From contig JALRGZ010000273.1 of the NCBI GenBank assembly GCA_023253295.1, positions 1 to 11,823 of the forward strand: a DNA stretch of 11,823 nt, in the 5' to 3' direction. Position numbers and translations under genes: made by a program. Positions 1 to 7,832 of this stretch are shown one piece after another (the stretch's first letter is position 1; the number at the start of each line of letters is the position of its first letter). The notes beneath the pieces are model-generated. The model was not told where the DNA came from, did not search any database, and saw nothing but the letters and a program-made list of their open reading frames with translations. The DNA is from Flavobacterium sp. (GTDB taxonomy: Bacteria > Bacteroidota > Bacteroidia > Flavobacteriales > Flavobacteriaceae).

Positions 1-17
1 TTTAAATATCATTTTAT

Positions 18-908
18 CTAATAACCTACATCAAAACTACCTTCGGTAATTTGAAAGGGAGATGCTCCATTAGTTGCAAAAGAAAAAGTTCCTTTAATTC
101 TATCGTCAGTAATTGAAATTATTGTAACACTACCAGAAATAGCTTGATATTCATCATTTTCATCTTCAAAAGATGCTTGCACTTTATCTGTTAATGTATT
201 CGTAGTTATCGAATAAGTTGTTGCAATTACATTGCTTTTTACATTTATCGAAATAGTATTCATGTTTGCATCTTGTACACCAATAGTTATCCATTCATCG
301 GTTCCGGTACCAATTGTCGAAGCTATAATATCAGTAGTTACAAATGAAACACCGTCTACTTTTGCTGCAAAAACATCTTCTGTCTCAGCTTCAGTAATAT
401 ATGGTAAATCAGTAAAAACACCTTTAGTAAACTGAATTGGTGCTCTCGGATTATCCGGATCACCCCAATAACCTTTAAAAGTAAAAGTCCCTGAAATAGT
501 TTTCTTGTCACTGTCAATTTTAGTTATTACAATAGAGCCTGTGTTTTCATCAGGATTATCATCATTAAAACTCCAATAAGCATCTTCAGAACCGGCAGGA
601 GTAAATGCTAATATATTGATATTGGCAGGATAAGACCCTGTTTGGGAAGCTTCCACCATAAAGCCAAAACCTTCACCATTAGCTTTAATTGCTGAAATTT
701 CAATATAATTTCCAGAAATAACAACTTGAGTCTCTTTAGCTGTCCATGTTTTACCATTAAAATCGGCTTTAAAGACACCTGAACTCACTGTTCCACCTGT
801 ATCAGGATCTCCTTCAACAGTTCCGTCTATTGGTTCGTAAACACAGGATGTTAAAAATGTTAGTAAAAACAACACTAACAATTGTGACTTATTTTTTAAT
901 GATTTCAT
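18..908 (-). CDS. Outer-membrane or periplasmic lipoprotein with two tandem beta-rich domains (DUF6252-like)
   Basis: This 296-residue protein has no function I can name. It starts with a lysine-rich n-region, a hydrophobic stretch (about residues 9-20) and a lipobox ending LTSC, so Cys22 is the predicted lipidated residue. A short Gly/Asp/Thr-rich linker (about 23-44) follows. The rest is two copies of one domain, about residues 45-170 and 178-296. Both copies open with an F-x-A-x-x-x-G motif (FKADFNG at 46-52, FAAKVDG at 180-186). Both then carry an SGS/TGS-I/V-x-I-x-x-I strand, an I-x-GTF-x-F strand (TISGTFTF, RIKGTFSF) and a closing I-Q-F/F-Q-I ... G-x-F segment. Such domains resemble the DUF6252-type lipoproteins common in Flavobacteriia; that assignment is from memory and is tentative. 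The ATG at 906-908 is chosen because it directly precedes the signal peptide. A -7 promoter element lies 24 bp upstream, so the gene can be expressed independently of the transporter gene before it. Confidence 0.85.
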   Translation of the reverse strand: MKSLKNKSQLLVLFLLTFLTSCVYEPIDGTVEGDPDTGGTVSSGVFKADFNGKTWTAKETQVVISGNYIEISAIKANGEGFGFMVEASQTGSYPANINILAFTPAGSEDAYWSFNDDNPDENTGSIVITKIDSDKKTISGTFTFKGYWGDPDNPRAPIQFTKGVFTDLPYITEAETEDVFAAKVDGVSFVTTDIIASTIGTGTDEWITIGVQDANMNTISINVKSNVIATTYSITTNTLTDKVQASFEDENDEYQAISGSVTIISITDDRIKGTFSFATNGASPFQITEGSFDVGY

Positions 909-931
909 AATTTGGAGCTTTTTAATAGCTT

Positions 932-939
932 CAAATATA
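932..939 (-). promoter_or_regulatory. Bacteroidota -7 promoter element before the lipoprotein gene
   Basis: Read on the minus strand this is TATATTTG, a perfect match to the Bacteroidota -7 consensus TAnnTTTG. It lies in the 53-bp spacer between the transporter stop and the lipoprotein ATG, giving an expected leader of roughly 15-20 nt. I see no good TTG at the expected -33 distance, so the call rests on the -7 box and its position. Confidence 0.4.
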
Positions 940-961
940 AATTTTTATTTTATTTTTCCTA

Positions 962-2323
962 CTATTTTTTTGGTACTTTTCTCAACAAAAGAACCCCAAC
1001 AAAAAAGAAAAGAGCTAAAAATACAATTGCATATCTCGGACTACCATACCTTTGATCAATAATTCCATAAATTATCATCCCAATCACAATTCCTATTTTT
1101 TCAGCCACATCATAAAAACTAAAAAACGAAGCAGTATCTTCTGTTTCAGGTAAAAATTTAGAATAAGTAGAACGGGATAAAGACTGGATCCCTCCCATTA
1201 CCAAACCTACCAAAGCTGCCATAATATAAAAATGGATTGGTAACGTAATAAAATATGCTGCAATACACAAAAAGAACCAAATACTGTTTATAAATATCAG
1301 CGTAGGCAGATTTCCAAATTTCTCAGAAGCTTTGGAAGTCGTAAAAGCGCCAATAATAGCTACTATTTGAATCAACAAGATACATATTATCAATCCTATT
1401 GTACTTTGTTCATTTGATTCCCAAAGTATTTCCTGTGAACCAAAATAAGTCGCAACAAGCATCACAGTTTGAACCGCCATACTGTAAACAAAAAAGCTAG
1501 TTAAATATCTTTTTAAACGAATATTTTTTTCTAGTGAATACCATACCTTTTTTAACTCTTTAAAACCATTAAAAATGATTGATTTAGTAACTTTTTGTTC
1601 TGAATCCCTATTACCTTTAGGCAGATAATAATAAGTATACTGGCTAAATAAAATCCACCAAACCCCTACCATAATAAAAGAATAACGCATGGCTTTAATA
1701 GCAGCTGATTCAACTACTGTATCTGTAATACAAAACCAATGAGGATACATTACCATTGCCAGATTAAGAATAAGTAAAATTACACTTCCAATATAACCTA
1801 AAGAATATCCTTTAGCACTGATAGCATCTTGTTGTTCTTCAAAAGCGATGTCCGGCAAATAGGAATTATAAAAAACCAAACTTGCCCAAAAACCAACTAA
1901 TCCTAACAAATAGAACAATAAACTAATATAAATATTATCTAAATTAAACCAATATAAGCCTATGCATGACAAGGCCCCCATATAACAAAAGAATTTCATA
2001 AAAAACTTCTTATTCCCAACATAGTCAGCAATTCCTGATAATAAAGGTGATAATATAGCAACTTTCAAAAAAGCCAAAGCAGTTATGAAATATATTAAAG
2101 CAGAATTTTTCACACTAAATCCAAAAACACTTATATAACGTCCTTTTTCTAAAAATAAGGCATCATAAAATATTGGAAAAACGGCCGAAGTAATTACTAA
2201 TGGGTAAACTGAATTTGCCCAATCGTAAAACGCCCATGCATTTAATAGTTTTTTATCTCCTTTTTGTAAATGAACCATATCTATTTGTTTTTTTGACGAA
2301 TTTATTATTTTAAAATGGTTCAT
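962..2323 (-). CDS. Major facilitator superfamily transporter, UMF1 (Atg22-like) family
   Basis: This is a 453-residue inner-membrane protein with about twelve hydrophobic segments. Family signatures are AFYDWANSVY at 31-40, GIADYVGNKK at 97-106 (an MFS motif A-like loop after the second or third helix), FYNSYLPDIA at 151-160, and the C-terminal-half signature GGIQSLSRSTYSKFLPE at 377-393 followed by FFSFYDVAEKIG. The last block is characteristic of the Atg22/UMF1 group, whose yeast member exports amino acids from the vacuole. The substrate of the bacterial members is not established, so none is claimed. The length fits the family. The start is uncertain: the ATG at 2276-2278 (residue 16) would give a protein beginning MVHLQKGDKKLLNAWAFYDW, which looks closer to where relatives begin. 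The gene follows a terminator for the M48 gene, so it is probably transcribed separately. No terminator is visible after it. Confidence 0.88.
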   Translation of the reverse strand: MNHFKIINSSKKQIDMVHLQKGDKKLLNAWAFYDWANSVYPLVITSAVFPIFYDALFLEKGRYISVFGFSVKNSALIYFITALAFLKVAILSPLLSGIADYVGNKKFFMKFFCYMGALSCIGLYWFNLDNIYISLLFYLLGLVGFWASLVFYNSYLPDIAFEEQQDAISAKGYSLGYIGSVILLILNLAMVMYPHWFCITDTVVESAAIKAMRYSFIMVGVWWILFSQYTYYYLPKGNRDSEQKVTKSIIFNGFKELKKVWYSLEKNIRLKRYLTSFFVYSMAVQTVMLVATYFGSQEILWESNEQSTIGLIICILLIQIVAIIGAFTTSKASEKFGNLPTLIFINSIWFFLCIAAYFITLPIHFYIMAALVGLVMGGIQSLSRSTYSKFLPETEDTASFFSFYDVAEKIGIVIGMIIYGIIDQRYGSPRYAIVFLALFFFVGVLLLRKVPKK

Positions 2324-2358
2324 CCTAAAACTGTCTAAAAAATAACATTATACAGCAT

Positions 2359-2387
2359 AAAAAAAGCCAATTCGAACGAATTGGCTT
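2359..2387 (-). terminator. Intrinsic terminator of the M48 protease gene
   Basis: A perfect 11-bp stem, AAGCCAATTCG at 2364-2374 with CGAATTGGCTT at 2377-2387, encloses a 2-nt gap (a 4-nt loop if the last pair opens). On the minus strand it is followed by seven Ts (A-run 2359-2365). It lies 22 bp after the M48 stop and 36 bp before the transporter ATG. The plus-strand side has no T-run, so it acts leftwards. Confidence 0.9.
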
Positions 2388-2409
2388 CTATAAAAAAACA
2401 ATTTATTTT

Positions 2410-3228
2410 TTATTTAAAAACTACACCAAACTTAGCTGCAACAGCCTTAGCTTCAGGAATCATGGCTTTCAAATTTGCAATACGAGTAGCATCAGATGGG
2501 TGTGTACTTAATAACTCAGCTGGAGCCTGACCTCCTGAATTTGCTGACATTCTAGTCCAAAAACTAATAGCTTCTTCAGGATTATATCCAGCAATAGCCA
2601 TTAAAATCAAACCAATTTTATCTGCTTCTGTTTCATGACTTCTACTAAAAGGAAGCATCCCTCCTACATTAGAACCAATACCGTAATATTGCTGCCACAT
2701 TTGTTGTTTTTCAGCACTCATACCTCCTGTAGCAGCAGCAACACCTGCCGCTCCTAAAGTTTGCAATTGAGAAGCACTCATGCGTTGTGCACCATGATTA
2801 GCTAATGCATGAGAAACTTCGTGTCCCATTACCGTAGCTAATCCCGCATCCGTTTTAGTAATTGGTAAAATACCTGAATACACGACAATTTTACCTCCTG
2901 GCATACACCAAGCATTAACTTCTTTACTATCTACTAATTTATATTCCCATTGGTAATCTTTCAAATAGTCATTTTGCCCAAGAGAAGCTAAATAACGTTC
3001 TGCAGCTGATTTAATTTTCATACCTACAGTTTCTACTTTCTTAGCATCTGCTGTACCTGAAATCACTTTGTTTTCTTTTAAAAAAGTCCCATATTGCTGA
3101 AATGAAGATGGAAACAATTCGCTATTTGAAACAAAATTCAAGGTCTTTTTTCCTGTTAATGGATTTGTTGCACAAGAGTAAATCAAGCCTAGAGTTACAA
3201 TTCCTGCAAGTACTAAATTCTTTTTCAT
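2410..3228 (-). CDS. M48 family zinc metalloprotease, lipoprotein (LoiP/BepA/Oma1-like)
   Basis: A 272-residue protein with a short signal peptide and a lipobox ending IYSC, so Cys19 should be lipidated and the protein anchored on the periplasmic side of a membrane. The catalytic motif HEVSH (136-140) supplies two zinc-binding histidines and the catalytic glutamate. SRSHETEAD (195-203) matches the family's SRxxExxAD pattern, with Glu199 as the likely third zinc ligand. The flanking ALANHGAQRM and GYNPEEA stretches are also typical. Relatives such as E. coli LoiP and BepA degrade or quality-control outer-membrane proteins; an envelope proteostasis role here is inference from the family. There is no TPR domain, which separates it from BepA and puts it closer to LoiP in size. 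The start directly precedes the signal peptide. It has its own promoter overlapping the end of the GH31 gene and a strong terminator downstream, so it can form a monocistronic unit. Confidence 0.92.
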   Translation of the reverse strand: MKKNLVLAGIVTLGLIYSCATNPLTGKKTLNFVSNSELFPSSFQQYGTFLKENKVISGTADAKKVETVGMKIKSAAERYLASLGQNDYLKDYQWEYKLVDSKEVNAWCMPGGKIVVYSGILPITKTDAGLATVMGHEVSHALANHGAQRMSASQLQTLGAAGVAAATGGMSAEKQQMWQQYYGIGSNVGGMLPFSRSHETEADKIGLILMAIAGYNPEEAISFWTRMSANSGGQAPAELLSTHPSDATRIANLKAMIPEAKAVAAKFGVVFK

Positions 3229-3247
3229 GATAGTTATATTTTACTAA

Positions 3248-3280
3248 CAAAAATACAATTATTATCCAATTATATGCAAA
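3248..3280 (-). promoter_or_regulatory. Bacteroidota-type promoter of the M48 protease gene
   Basis: On the minus strand, TTTG (3280-3277) is followed after 21 bp by TATTTTTG (3255-3248). This is a full match to the Bacteroidota -33 TTG / -7 TAnnTTTG arrangement at accepted spacing. Transcription should begin near 3242, leaving a leader of about 14 nt before the ATG at 3228. The -33 box lies inside the last codons of the GH31 gene, so the promoter overlaps coding sequence. Confidence 0.55.
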
Positions 3281-5658
3281 ACATTAAAGTCTTTAGGAAC
3301 AATTAGATATTTGTTTTGCTTATAAGCTTTGGCATCAAAAACAATTTCTTCATTGTCAATTTCTACCATTTTTATATCAAATGGCAATCCAATAAAATTG
3401 ATTTTAAATTTTGTATAACGTGTATCGAATTTACCTTCTTTATGCAATTGAATATTAACTTCTTTTTCTTTTCCAGTCATTTGAAAAGACATAAAACTAA
3501 ATCTTCCTTTTTTATAATCATATCCATCTTGTGCATCTTCATACACAACTGATTTTTCTTTTCCTTCTTTGTAATAAACATCCAGTGTTAATTCGTCAAA
3601 TTCTTTTTCCCCAACAAATTGTTGAATTGGATATTTAGGGATAATGGCACCTGCTTTGACAAAAACAGGAATTTCATCAAACTTAGTATCTACCCACATT
3701 TCTTTTCCTCCTTTTACCAAACAATTAGTCCAGTAATTATACCACTCTCCTCTTGGAACATACATTCTGCGTCCTTGAGCATTTGGTTCTAAAATTGGGC
3801 AAACAAGAATTTGATTTCCAAAAATAAACTCATCATTTCGATAATGTGTTTGAATATCCTCCTGATCAAAATAAACAAGAGGCTTCAACATTGGAGTTCC
3901 TTCTTCTATATATTGCCAAAACATAGTGTATAAATACGGAAGCAATTGGTAACGAAGGTTTACAAACTTTCTGGTAATATCAATAACTTCTTCATCAAAA
4001 GCCCAAGGTTCTTGATTTCCATGATCTCCAGAAGAATGTGTTCTGCAAAACGGATGGAAAACACCTAACTGAATCCATCTGGCATATAATTCACCTGTTG
4101 GTTGTTCAGCAAATCCTCCAATATCCGATCCTGTAAATCCCATACCGGAAATTGACATTCTTTGTACTTGAATATTAGCAATCCAAAGATGTTCCCAACT
4201 TGCCACATTGTCCCCGGTCCAAGACGAGGTATAACGTTGTGCACCTGAATAAGCCGATCTTGTAATAATGAAAGGTCTTTTTGGATAAGCAAAACGTTTT
4301 ACTCCATGATAAGTAGCACGTGCCATCTGAGTTCCATAAATATTATGCGCTTTTCTATGACTACAAGGATTTCCGTCATAATCATGTCGAACATCATTTG
4401 GAAACGTTTTATTTGGCACCTCCATTACTGCTGGTTCATTCATATCATTCCAGACTCCTTTAACTCCTATTTCAGAAATTAATTCTTTAAATAATCCTGC
4501 CCACCATTCTCTAACTTCAGGATTTGTAAAATCCGGAAAATTACATTCACCTGGCCAAACTTTACCTTTCATATAAGGACCATCAGCTCTTTTACAAAAA
4601 TAATCTTTAGCTAAAGCTTCTTTATAAACCCAATATTCTTTATCAATTTTAATTCCCGGATCAATAATTACAATGGTTTTAAATCCATCCTGAGACAATT
4701 CGGAAACCATACGTTTTGGATCTGGAAAATATTCTTTGTTCCAGGTAAAACATCTGAAGCCTTCCATATAATCAATATCCAAATAAATGGCATCACAGGG
4801 AATTTGTAATTCTCTAAATTTAGCAGCTACTTCTTTTACATTACTTTCCGGATAATAACTCCATTTACATTGATGATAACCTAAGGCCCACAATGGTGGC
4901 AATTCAGGTTTACCTGTCAAATCAGTATAAGAAGTAACAACATCCTGCATATTAGGTCCATAAAAGAAATAATAATTCATTTCTCCACCATGTGCCCAAA
5001 AACTCGTTACATTTCTTCTTTCATGACAAAAATCAAAATAGGATTGAAAAGTATTATCAAAGAAAATACCATAAGCCTGTTTATGATGCAAACCTATATA
5101 AAAAGGAACAGCCTTATAGAGAGGTTCCTGCTCTTTTTGAAAAGCATACTGATCTGTCGCAAAGTTTTCAACTCTTTTTCCTTTTAAATTCAACTGAGTA
5201 GCCTTATCTCCTAGGCCGTAAAAACACTCTCCATCTCTGGAAGATTTACTCATTTTAACAATATTCCCTCCAAACTCATAACATTCTTCCCAATGAAAAC
5301 CTAATTCATCTTCTAAAATGATATTACCTTTAAGATCAAAAATAGAAGCTCTTAAATCTTGCTTTTGAATTTTACAAATGATTTTATTAGTAGTAATCTG
5401 AAAATATGTTTTTTCCTCTGTAACTTCTAAATGATTATAGCCATGAGAATGACTCTTATCAATTGCATAAGAGAAATCGTTACTAAAATACCCTTTAGTT
5501 GTAAAACGAAAACGAATCAAGCTATCTCTTAAAACAGTAAGCTTCAAAATAACACTATTATCTGTATAAAAATAGATGGAATCTACATCATGAGTATATG
5601 AAACTATTTTGGACGGGTATAAATCCCCTTTGTATTCTAATTCGGTATTTGTAATCAT
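3262..5658 (-). CDS. Glycoside hydrolase family 31 alpha-glucosidase
   Basis: A 798-residue enzyme expected to hydrolyse terminal alpha-linked glucose from oligosaccharides or glucans. An N-terminal beta-sandwich domain (about 1-250) precedes the GH31 barrel (about 250-600), and a C-terminal beta region (about 610-798) includes a DUF5110-like part. The nucleophile is Asp405 in WNDMNEP (403-409), and the acid/base is Asp483 in TGDNVASWEHL (481-491). Other active-site blocks are YLDIDYMEG (292-300), GFTGSDIGGF (507-516) and the RTHSSGDHGNQEPW loop (539-552). There is no signal peptide, so it should work in the cytoplasm on glycogen or imported maltodextrin products; the exact linkage specificity cannot be read from sequence. 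The N-terminus MITNTELEYKGDLYP looks like a natural start. It lies downstream of glgA-glgC-glgB but is separated from them by a terminator and has its own -7 promoter element. Only 33 bp separate it from the M48 gene, with no terminator between, so some read-through is likely. Confidence 0.93.
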   Translation of the reverse strand: MITNTELEYKGDLYPSKIVSYTHDVDSIYFYTDNSVILKLTVLRDSLIRFRFTTKGYFSNDFSYAIDKSHSHGYNHLEVTEEKTYFQITTNKIICKIQKQDLRASIFDLKGNIILEDELGFHWEECYEFGGNIVKMSKSSRDGECFYGLGDKATQLNLKGKRVENFATDQYAFQKEQEPLYKAVPFYIGLHHKQAYGIFFDNTFQSYFDFCHERRNVTSFWAHGGEMNYYFFYGPNMQDVVTSYTDLTGKPELPPLWALGYHQCKWSYYPESNVKEVAAKFRELQIPCDAIYLDIDYMEGFRCFTWNKEYFPDPKRMVSELSQDGFKTIVIIDPGIKIDKEYWVYKEALAKDYFCKRADGPYMKGKVWPGECNFPDFTNPEVREWWAGLFKELISEIGVKGVWNDMNEPAVMEVPNKTFPNDVRHDYDGNPCSHRKAHNIYGTQMARATYHGVKRFAYPKRPFIITRSAYSGAQRYTSSWTGDNVASWEHLWIANIQVQRMSISGMGFTGSDIGGFAEQPTGELYARWIQLGVFHPFCRTHSSGDHGNQEPWAFDEEVIDITRKFVNLRYQLLPYLYTMFWQYIEEGTPMLKPLVYFDQEDIQTHYRNDEFIFGNQILVCPILEPNAQGRRMYVPRGEWYNYWTNCLVKGGKEMWVDTKFDEIPVFVKAGAIIPKYPIQQFVGEKEFDELTLDVYYKEGKEKSVVYEDAQDGYDYKKGRFSFMSFQMTGKEKEVNIQLHKEGKFDTRYTKFKINFIGLPFDIKMVEIDNEEIVFDAKAYKQNKYLIVPKDFNVLHIIG

Positions 5659-5694
5659 ATGTTAGGATTTTGATTAATAATATACTCATTCTCT

Positions 5695-5702
5695 CAAACT
5701 TA
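5695..5702 (-). promoter_or_regulatory. Bacteroidota -7 promoter element before the GH31 gene
   Basis: On the minus strand this reads TAAGTTTG, a perfect TAnnTTTG match, 36 bp upstream of the GH31 ATG and downstream of the glgB terminator. No clear TTG is seen 17-23 bp further upstream, where the sequence is AT-only, so the -33 side is weak. Confidence 0.45.
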
Positions 5703-5771
5703 CGAAAAAAGTTTTTTATAAATAAATAATAATAATTTTATTCACGAAAACGTTATAGTTGAGTATTTATC

Positions 5772-5809
5772 AAAAAAAAGAAGCATTAATCTTAAAATTA
5801 ACACTTCTT
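5772..5809 (-). terminator. Intrinsic terminator of the glycogen operon (after glgB)
   Basis: On the minus strand a 13-bp stem (5809-5797 with 5790-5778; AAGAAGTGTTAAT paired with ATTAATGCTTCTT) has a 6-nt loop and runs into eight Ts (5779-5772, the first two within the stem). Two pairs are G:U only when the minus strand is the RNA; the plus strand would have A:C mismatches there. This supports the leftward direction and a terminator for glgB, 54 bp after its stop. Confidence 0.85.
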
Positions 5810-5837
5810 TATTGAAAAAATTATTTTTTAAATAGTA

Positions 5838-5862
5838 CTGTTTTTTAGTTTCATAAAAACAG
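5838..5862 (-). other. Short inverted repeat just after the glgB stop
   Basis: CTGTTTTT at 5838-5845 and AAAAACAG at 5855-5862 form an 8-bp stem with a 9-nt loop, starting 1 bp after the glgB stop codon. It lacks a following T-run on the minus strand. It could be a 3'-end protecting hairpin upstream of the true terminator at 5772-5809, or chance in AT-rich sequence. Confidence 0.3.
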
Positions 5863-5863
5863 C

Positions 5864-7768
5864 TTATAAAAATTTATAAACAGTAACACTTAATGGAGGA
5901 ATTAGCAATTGAACTGAATAATCTCTACCGTCATAAGGTGAAGATTCAATTTTTAAATCAACTGAATTCGAGACATTGCTTCCTTGGTATTTTTCTAAAT
6001 CACTATTAAAAATTTCTTTTAATTTTCCCTTTTTATGTACTCCAATTCGATAATCTTTTCTAACAATTTGTGTAAAATTACACACCACAACTAAATCGTC
6101 TTTTGCATTATTCCCTTTTCTTATATAGGAAATAACTGCGTTTTGATGATCCGAATAGTTAATCCATTCAAAACCCTCTGGACTAAACTGTTTTTCATAT
6201 AAAGCTGGTTCTGATTTATATAACTTATTTAAATCTTTAACATACTGCTGTGCTCCACTATGAACAGGATATTGTAACAAATGCCAATCCAAACTTTCTT
6301 GAAAATTCCATTCAGCTATTTGACCAAATTCTCCTCCCATAAAAAGTAAATTAGTTCCTGGATGCGTGAACATATAACCATAAAGTAAACGAAGGTTGGC
6401 AAATTTTTGCCATTCATCACCAGGCATTTTATCAGCAATTGATTTTTTACCGTAAACTACTTCGTCATGTGACAAAGGCAACATAAAATTTTCGGTAAAT
6501 GCATAAGTCATTGAAAAAGTCAAATCATTTTGATGGTATTTTCTATAAACTGTCGCTTTTTGAAAATACTTCAAAGTGTCATGCATCCATCCCATCATCC
6601 ATTTCATCCCAAAACCAAGTCCTCCAAAAGAGGTAGGTCTGGAAACCATGGGAAAAGAAGTACTTTCTTCGGCAATTGTTTGAACCCCTTCATAGTTAGC
6701 ATAAACTACTTCGTTGAATTCTTTCAAAAAACTAATCGTTTCTAAATTTTCTCTTCCTCCAAAAATATTAGGCTCCCATTCACCATCATTTCTGGAATAA
6801 TCTAAATAAAGCATTGAAGCAACAGCGTCAACTCTTAAACCATCTATGTGATAATGTTGCAACCAAAATAAAGCATTGCTAATTAAAAACGAACGAACTT
6901 CATTTCTTCCGTAATTAAACACTAAACTTTTCCAATCCGGATGATAACCTTTTCTTCTATCCGGATGCTCATATAAATGCGAACCATCAAAATACCCTAA
7001 TCCATGTGCATCATCTGGAAAATGTGAAGGAACCCAATCCAGAATAACTCCTATCCCCGCTTGGTGCAATTTATCAACTAAATGCATAAATCCCTGAGGA
7101 TCTCCAAAACGAGATGTTGGAGCAAAATACCCTACTAATTGATATCCCCAGGAAGGATCATAAGGATATTCCATTACAGGCATAAACTCTACATGAGTAA
7201 ATCCCATTTCAGTTACATAACTGACTAAATCTTCTGCTAAATCATGATAGCTTAAAAACCTATTGCCTTCAGCACGTTTCCAAGAACCTAAATGAACTTC
7301 ATAAACGGAATAAGGTTTATCTAAATCATTATGTTCTTTTCTGGTTTTCATCCATTTAGAATCATCCCATTTATAATCCAAATCCCAAACTACCGAAGCA
7401 GTATGAGGTGGTTTTTCACAATAAAAAGCAAAAGGATCGGCCTTTTCAGTTACCAAACCTTGATTATTTGATAAAATTTTATATTTATAAATAGTTCCTT
7501 TTTTTATGTTTGGAATAAAACCTTCCCAAATACCAGAAGAATCCCAACGCACATAGAGTTCATGTTCTCCTTGAGTCCAGTAATTAAAATCTCCAACTAC
7601 AGAAACAGAATGAGCAGTTGGTGCCCAAACAGCAAAATAAACACCCTGTACTCCGTTTAATTCTATTAAATGTGCACCTAACTTTTCATATAATCTAAAG
7701 TGTTTTCCAGCTTTGAATAAGTTAATATCAAAATCAGTAAAAAGGGAATGCGAAATAACTTTACTCAT
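5864..7768 (-). CDS. glgB: 1,4-alpha-glucan branching enzyme GlgB (GH13_9)
   Basis: A 634-residue cytoplasmic enzyme that cuts alpha-1,4-glucan chains and reattaches them as alpha-1,6 branches during glycogen synthesis. An N-terminal CBM48 domain (about 20-125, with VYFAVWAPTAHSVSVVGDFN at 43-62) precedes the GH13 barrel (about 155-510) and a C-terminal all-beta domain (about 530-634). The four GH13 conserved regions are intact: DWVPSHFP (244-251), GLRVDAV with nucleophile Asp314, IAEEST with acid/base Glu367, and LSHDEVV with transition-state stabiliser Asp435. The EPNIFGGRENLE block (332-343) is typical of branching enzymes. It lacks the extra N-terminal domain of E. coli GlgB (728 residues), so it is of the shorter class. 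It is the last gene of glgA-glgC-glgB, 64 bp after glgC, and a strong terminator follows. The ATG at 7768 is the only plausible start ahead of the CBM48 domain. Confidence 0.97.
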   Translation of the reverse strand: MSKVISHSLFTDFDINLFKAGKHFRLYEKLGAHLIELNGVQGVYFAVWAPTAHSVSVVGDFNYWTQGEHELYVRWDSSGIWEGFIPNIKKGTIYKYKILSNNQGLVTEKADPFAFYCEKPPHTASVVWDLDYKWDDSKWMKTRKEHNDLDKPYSVYEVHLGSWKRAEGNRFLSYHDLAEDLVSYVTEMGFTHVEFMPVMEYPYDPSWGYQLVGYFAPTSRFGDPQGFMHLVDKLHQAGIGVILDWVPSHFPDDAHGLGYFDGSHLYEHPDRRKGYHPDWKSLVFNYGRNEVRSFLISNALFWLQHYHIDGLRVDAVASMLYLDYSRNDGEWEPNIFGGRENLETISFLKEFNEVVYANYEGVQTIAEESTSFPMVSRPTSFGGLGFGMKWMMGWMHDTLKYFQKATVYRKYHQNDLTFSMTYAFTENFMLPLSHDEVVYGKKSIADKMPGDEWQKFANLRLLYGYMFTHPGTNLLFMGGEFGQIAEWNFQESLDWHLLQYPVHSGAQQYVKDLNKLYKSEPALYEKQFSPEGFEWINYSDHQNAVISYIRKGNNAKDDLVVVCNFTQIVRKDYRIGVHKKGKLKEIFNSDLEKYQGSNVSNSVDLKIESSPYDGRDYSVQLLIPPLSVTVYKFL

Positions 7769-7832
7769 AGTATTATTGTATAATTCTAAATCTTAGAAAT
7801 AGAATATTGATATATAAAAACAGTTTATTAAC

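Noticed and set aside
4990..5201. Two overlapping plus-strand frames of 65-69 codons inside the GH31 gene
   Set aside because: They are antisense to well-conserved GH31 coding sequence and have no family features.
6530..6745. 71-codon plus-strand frame inside glgB
   Set aside because: It is antisense to the conserved branching enzyme catalytic region, so it is a shadow frame.
7015..7040. GlgB region I reads DWVPSHFP rather than E. coli DWVPGHFP
   Set aside because: The catalytic residues are unaffected and Ser or Ala at this position is common in other branching enzymes.
7784..7798. TTCTAA-ATC-TTAGAA dyad in the glgC-glgB gap
   Set aside because: It is only a 6-bp stem with no T-run in AT-rich sequence, so it is unlikely to terminate or regulate.
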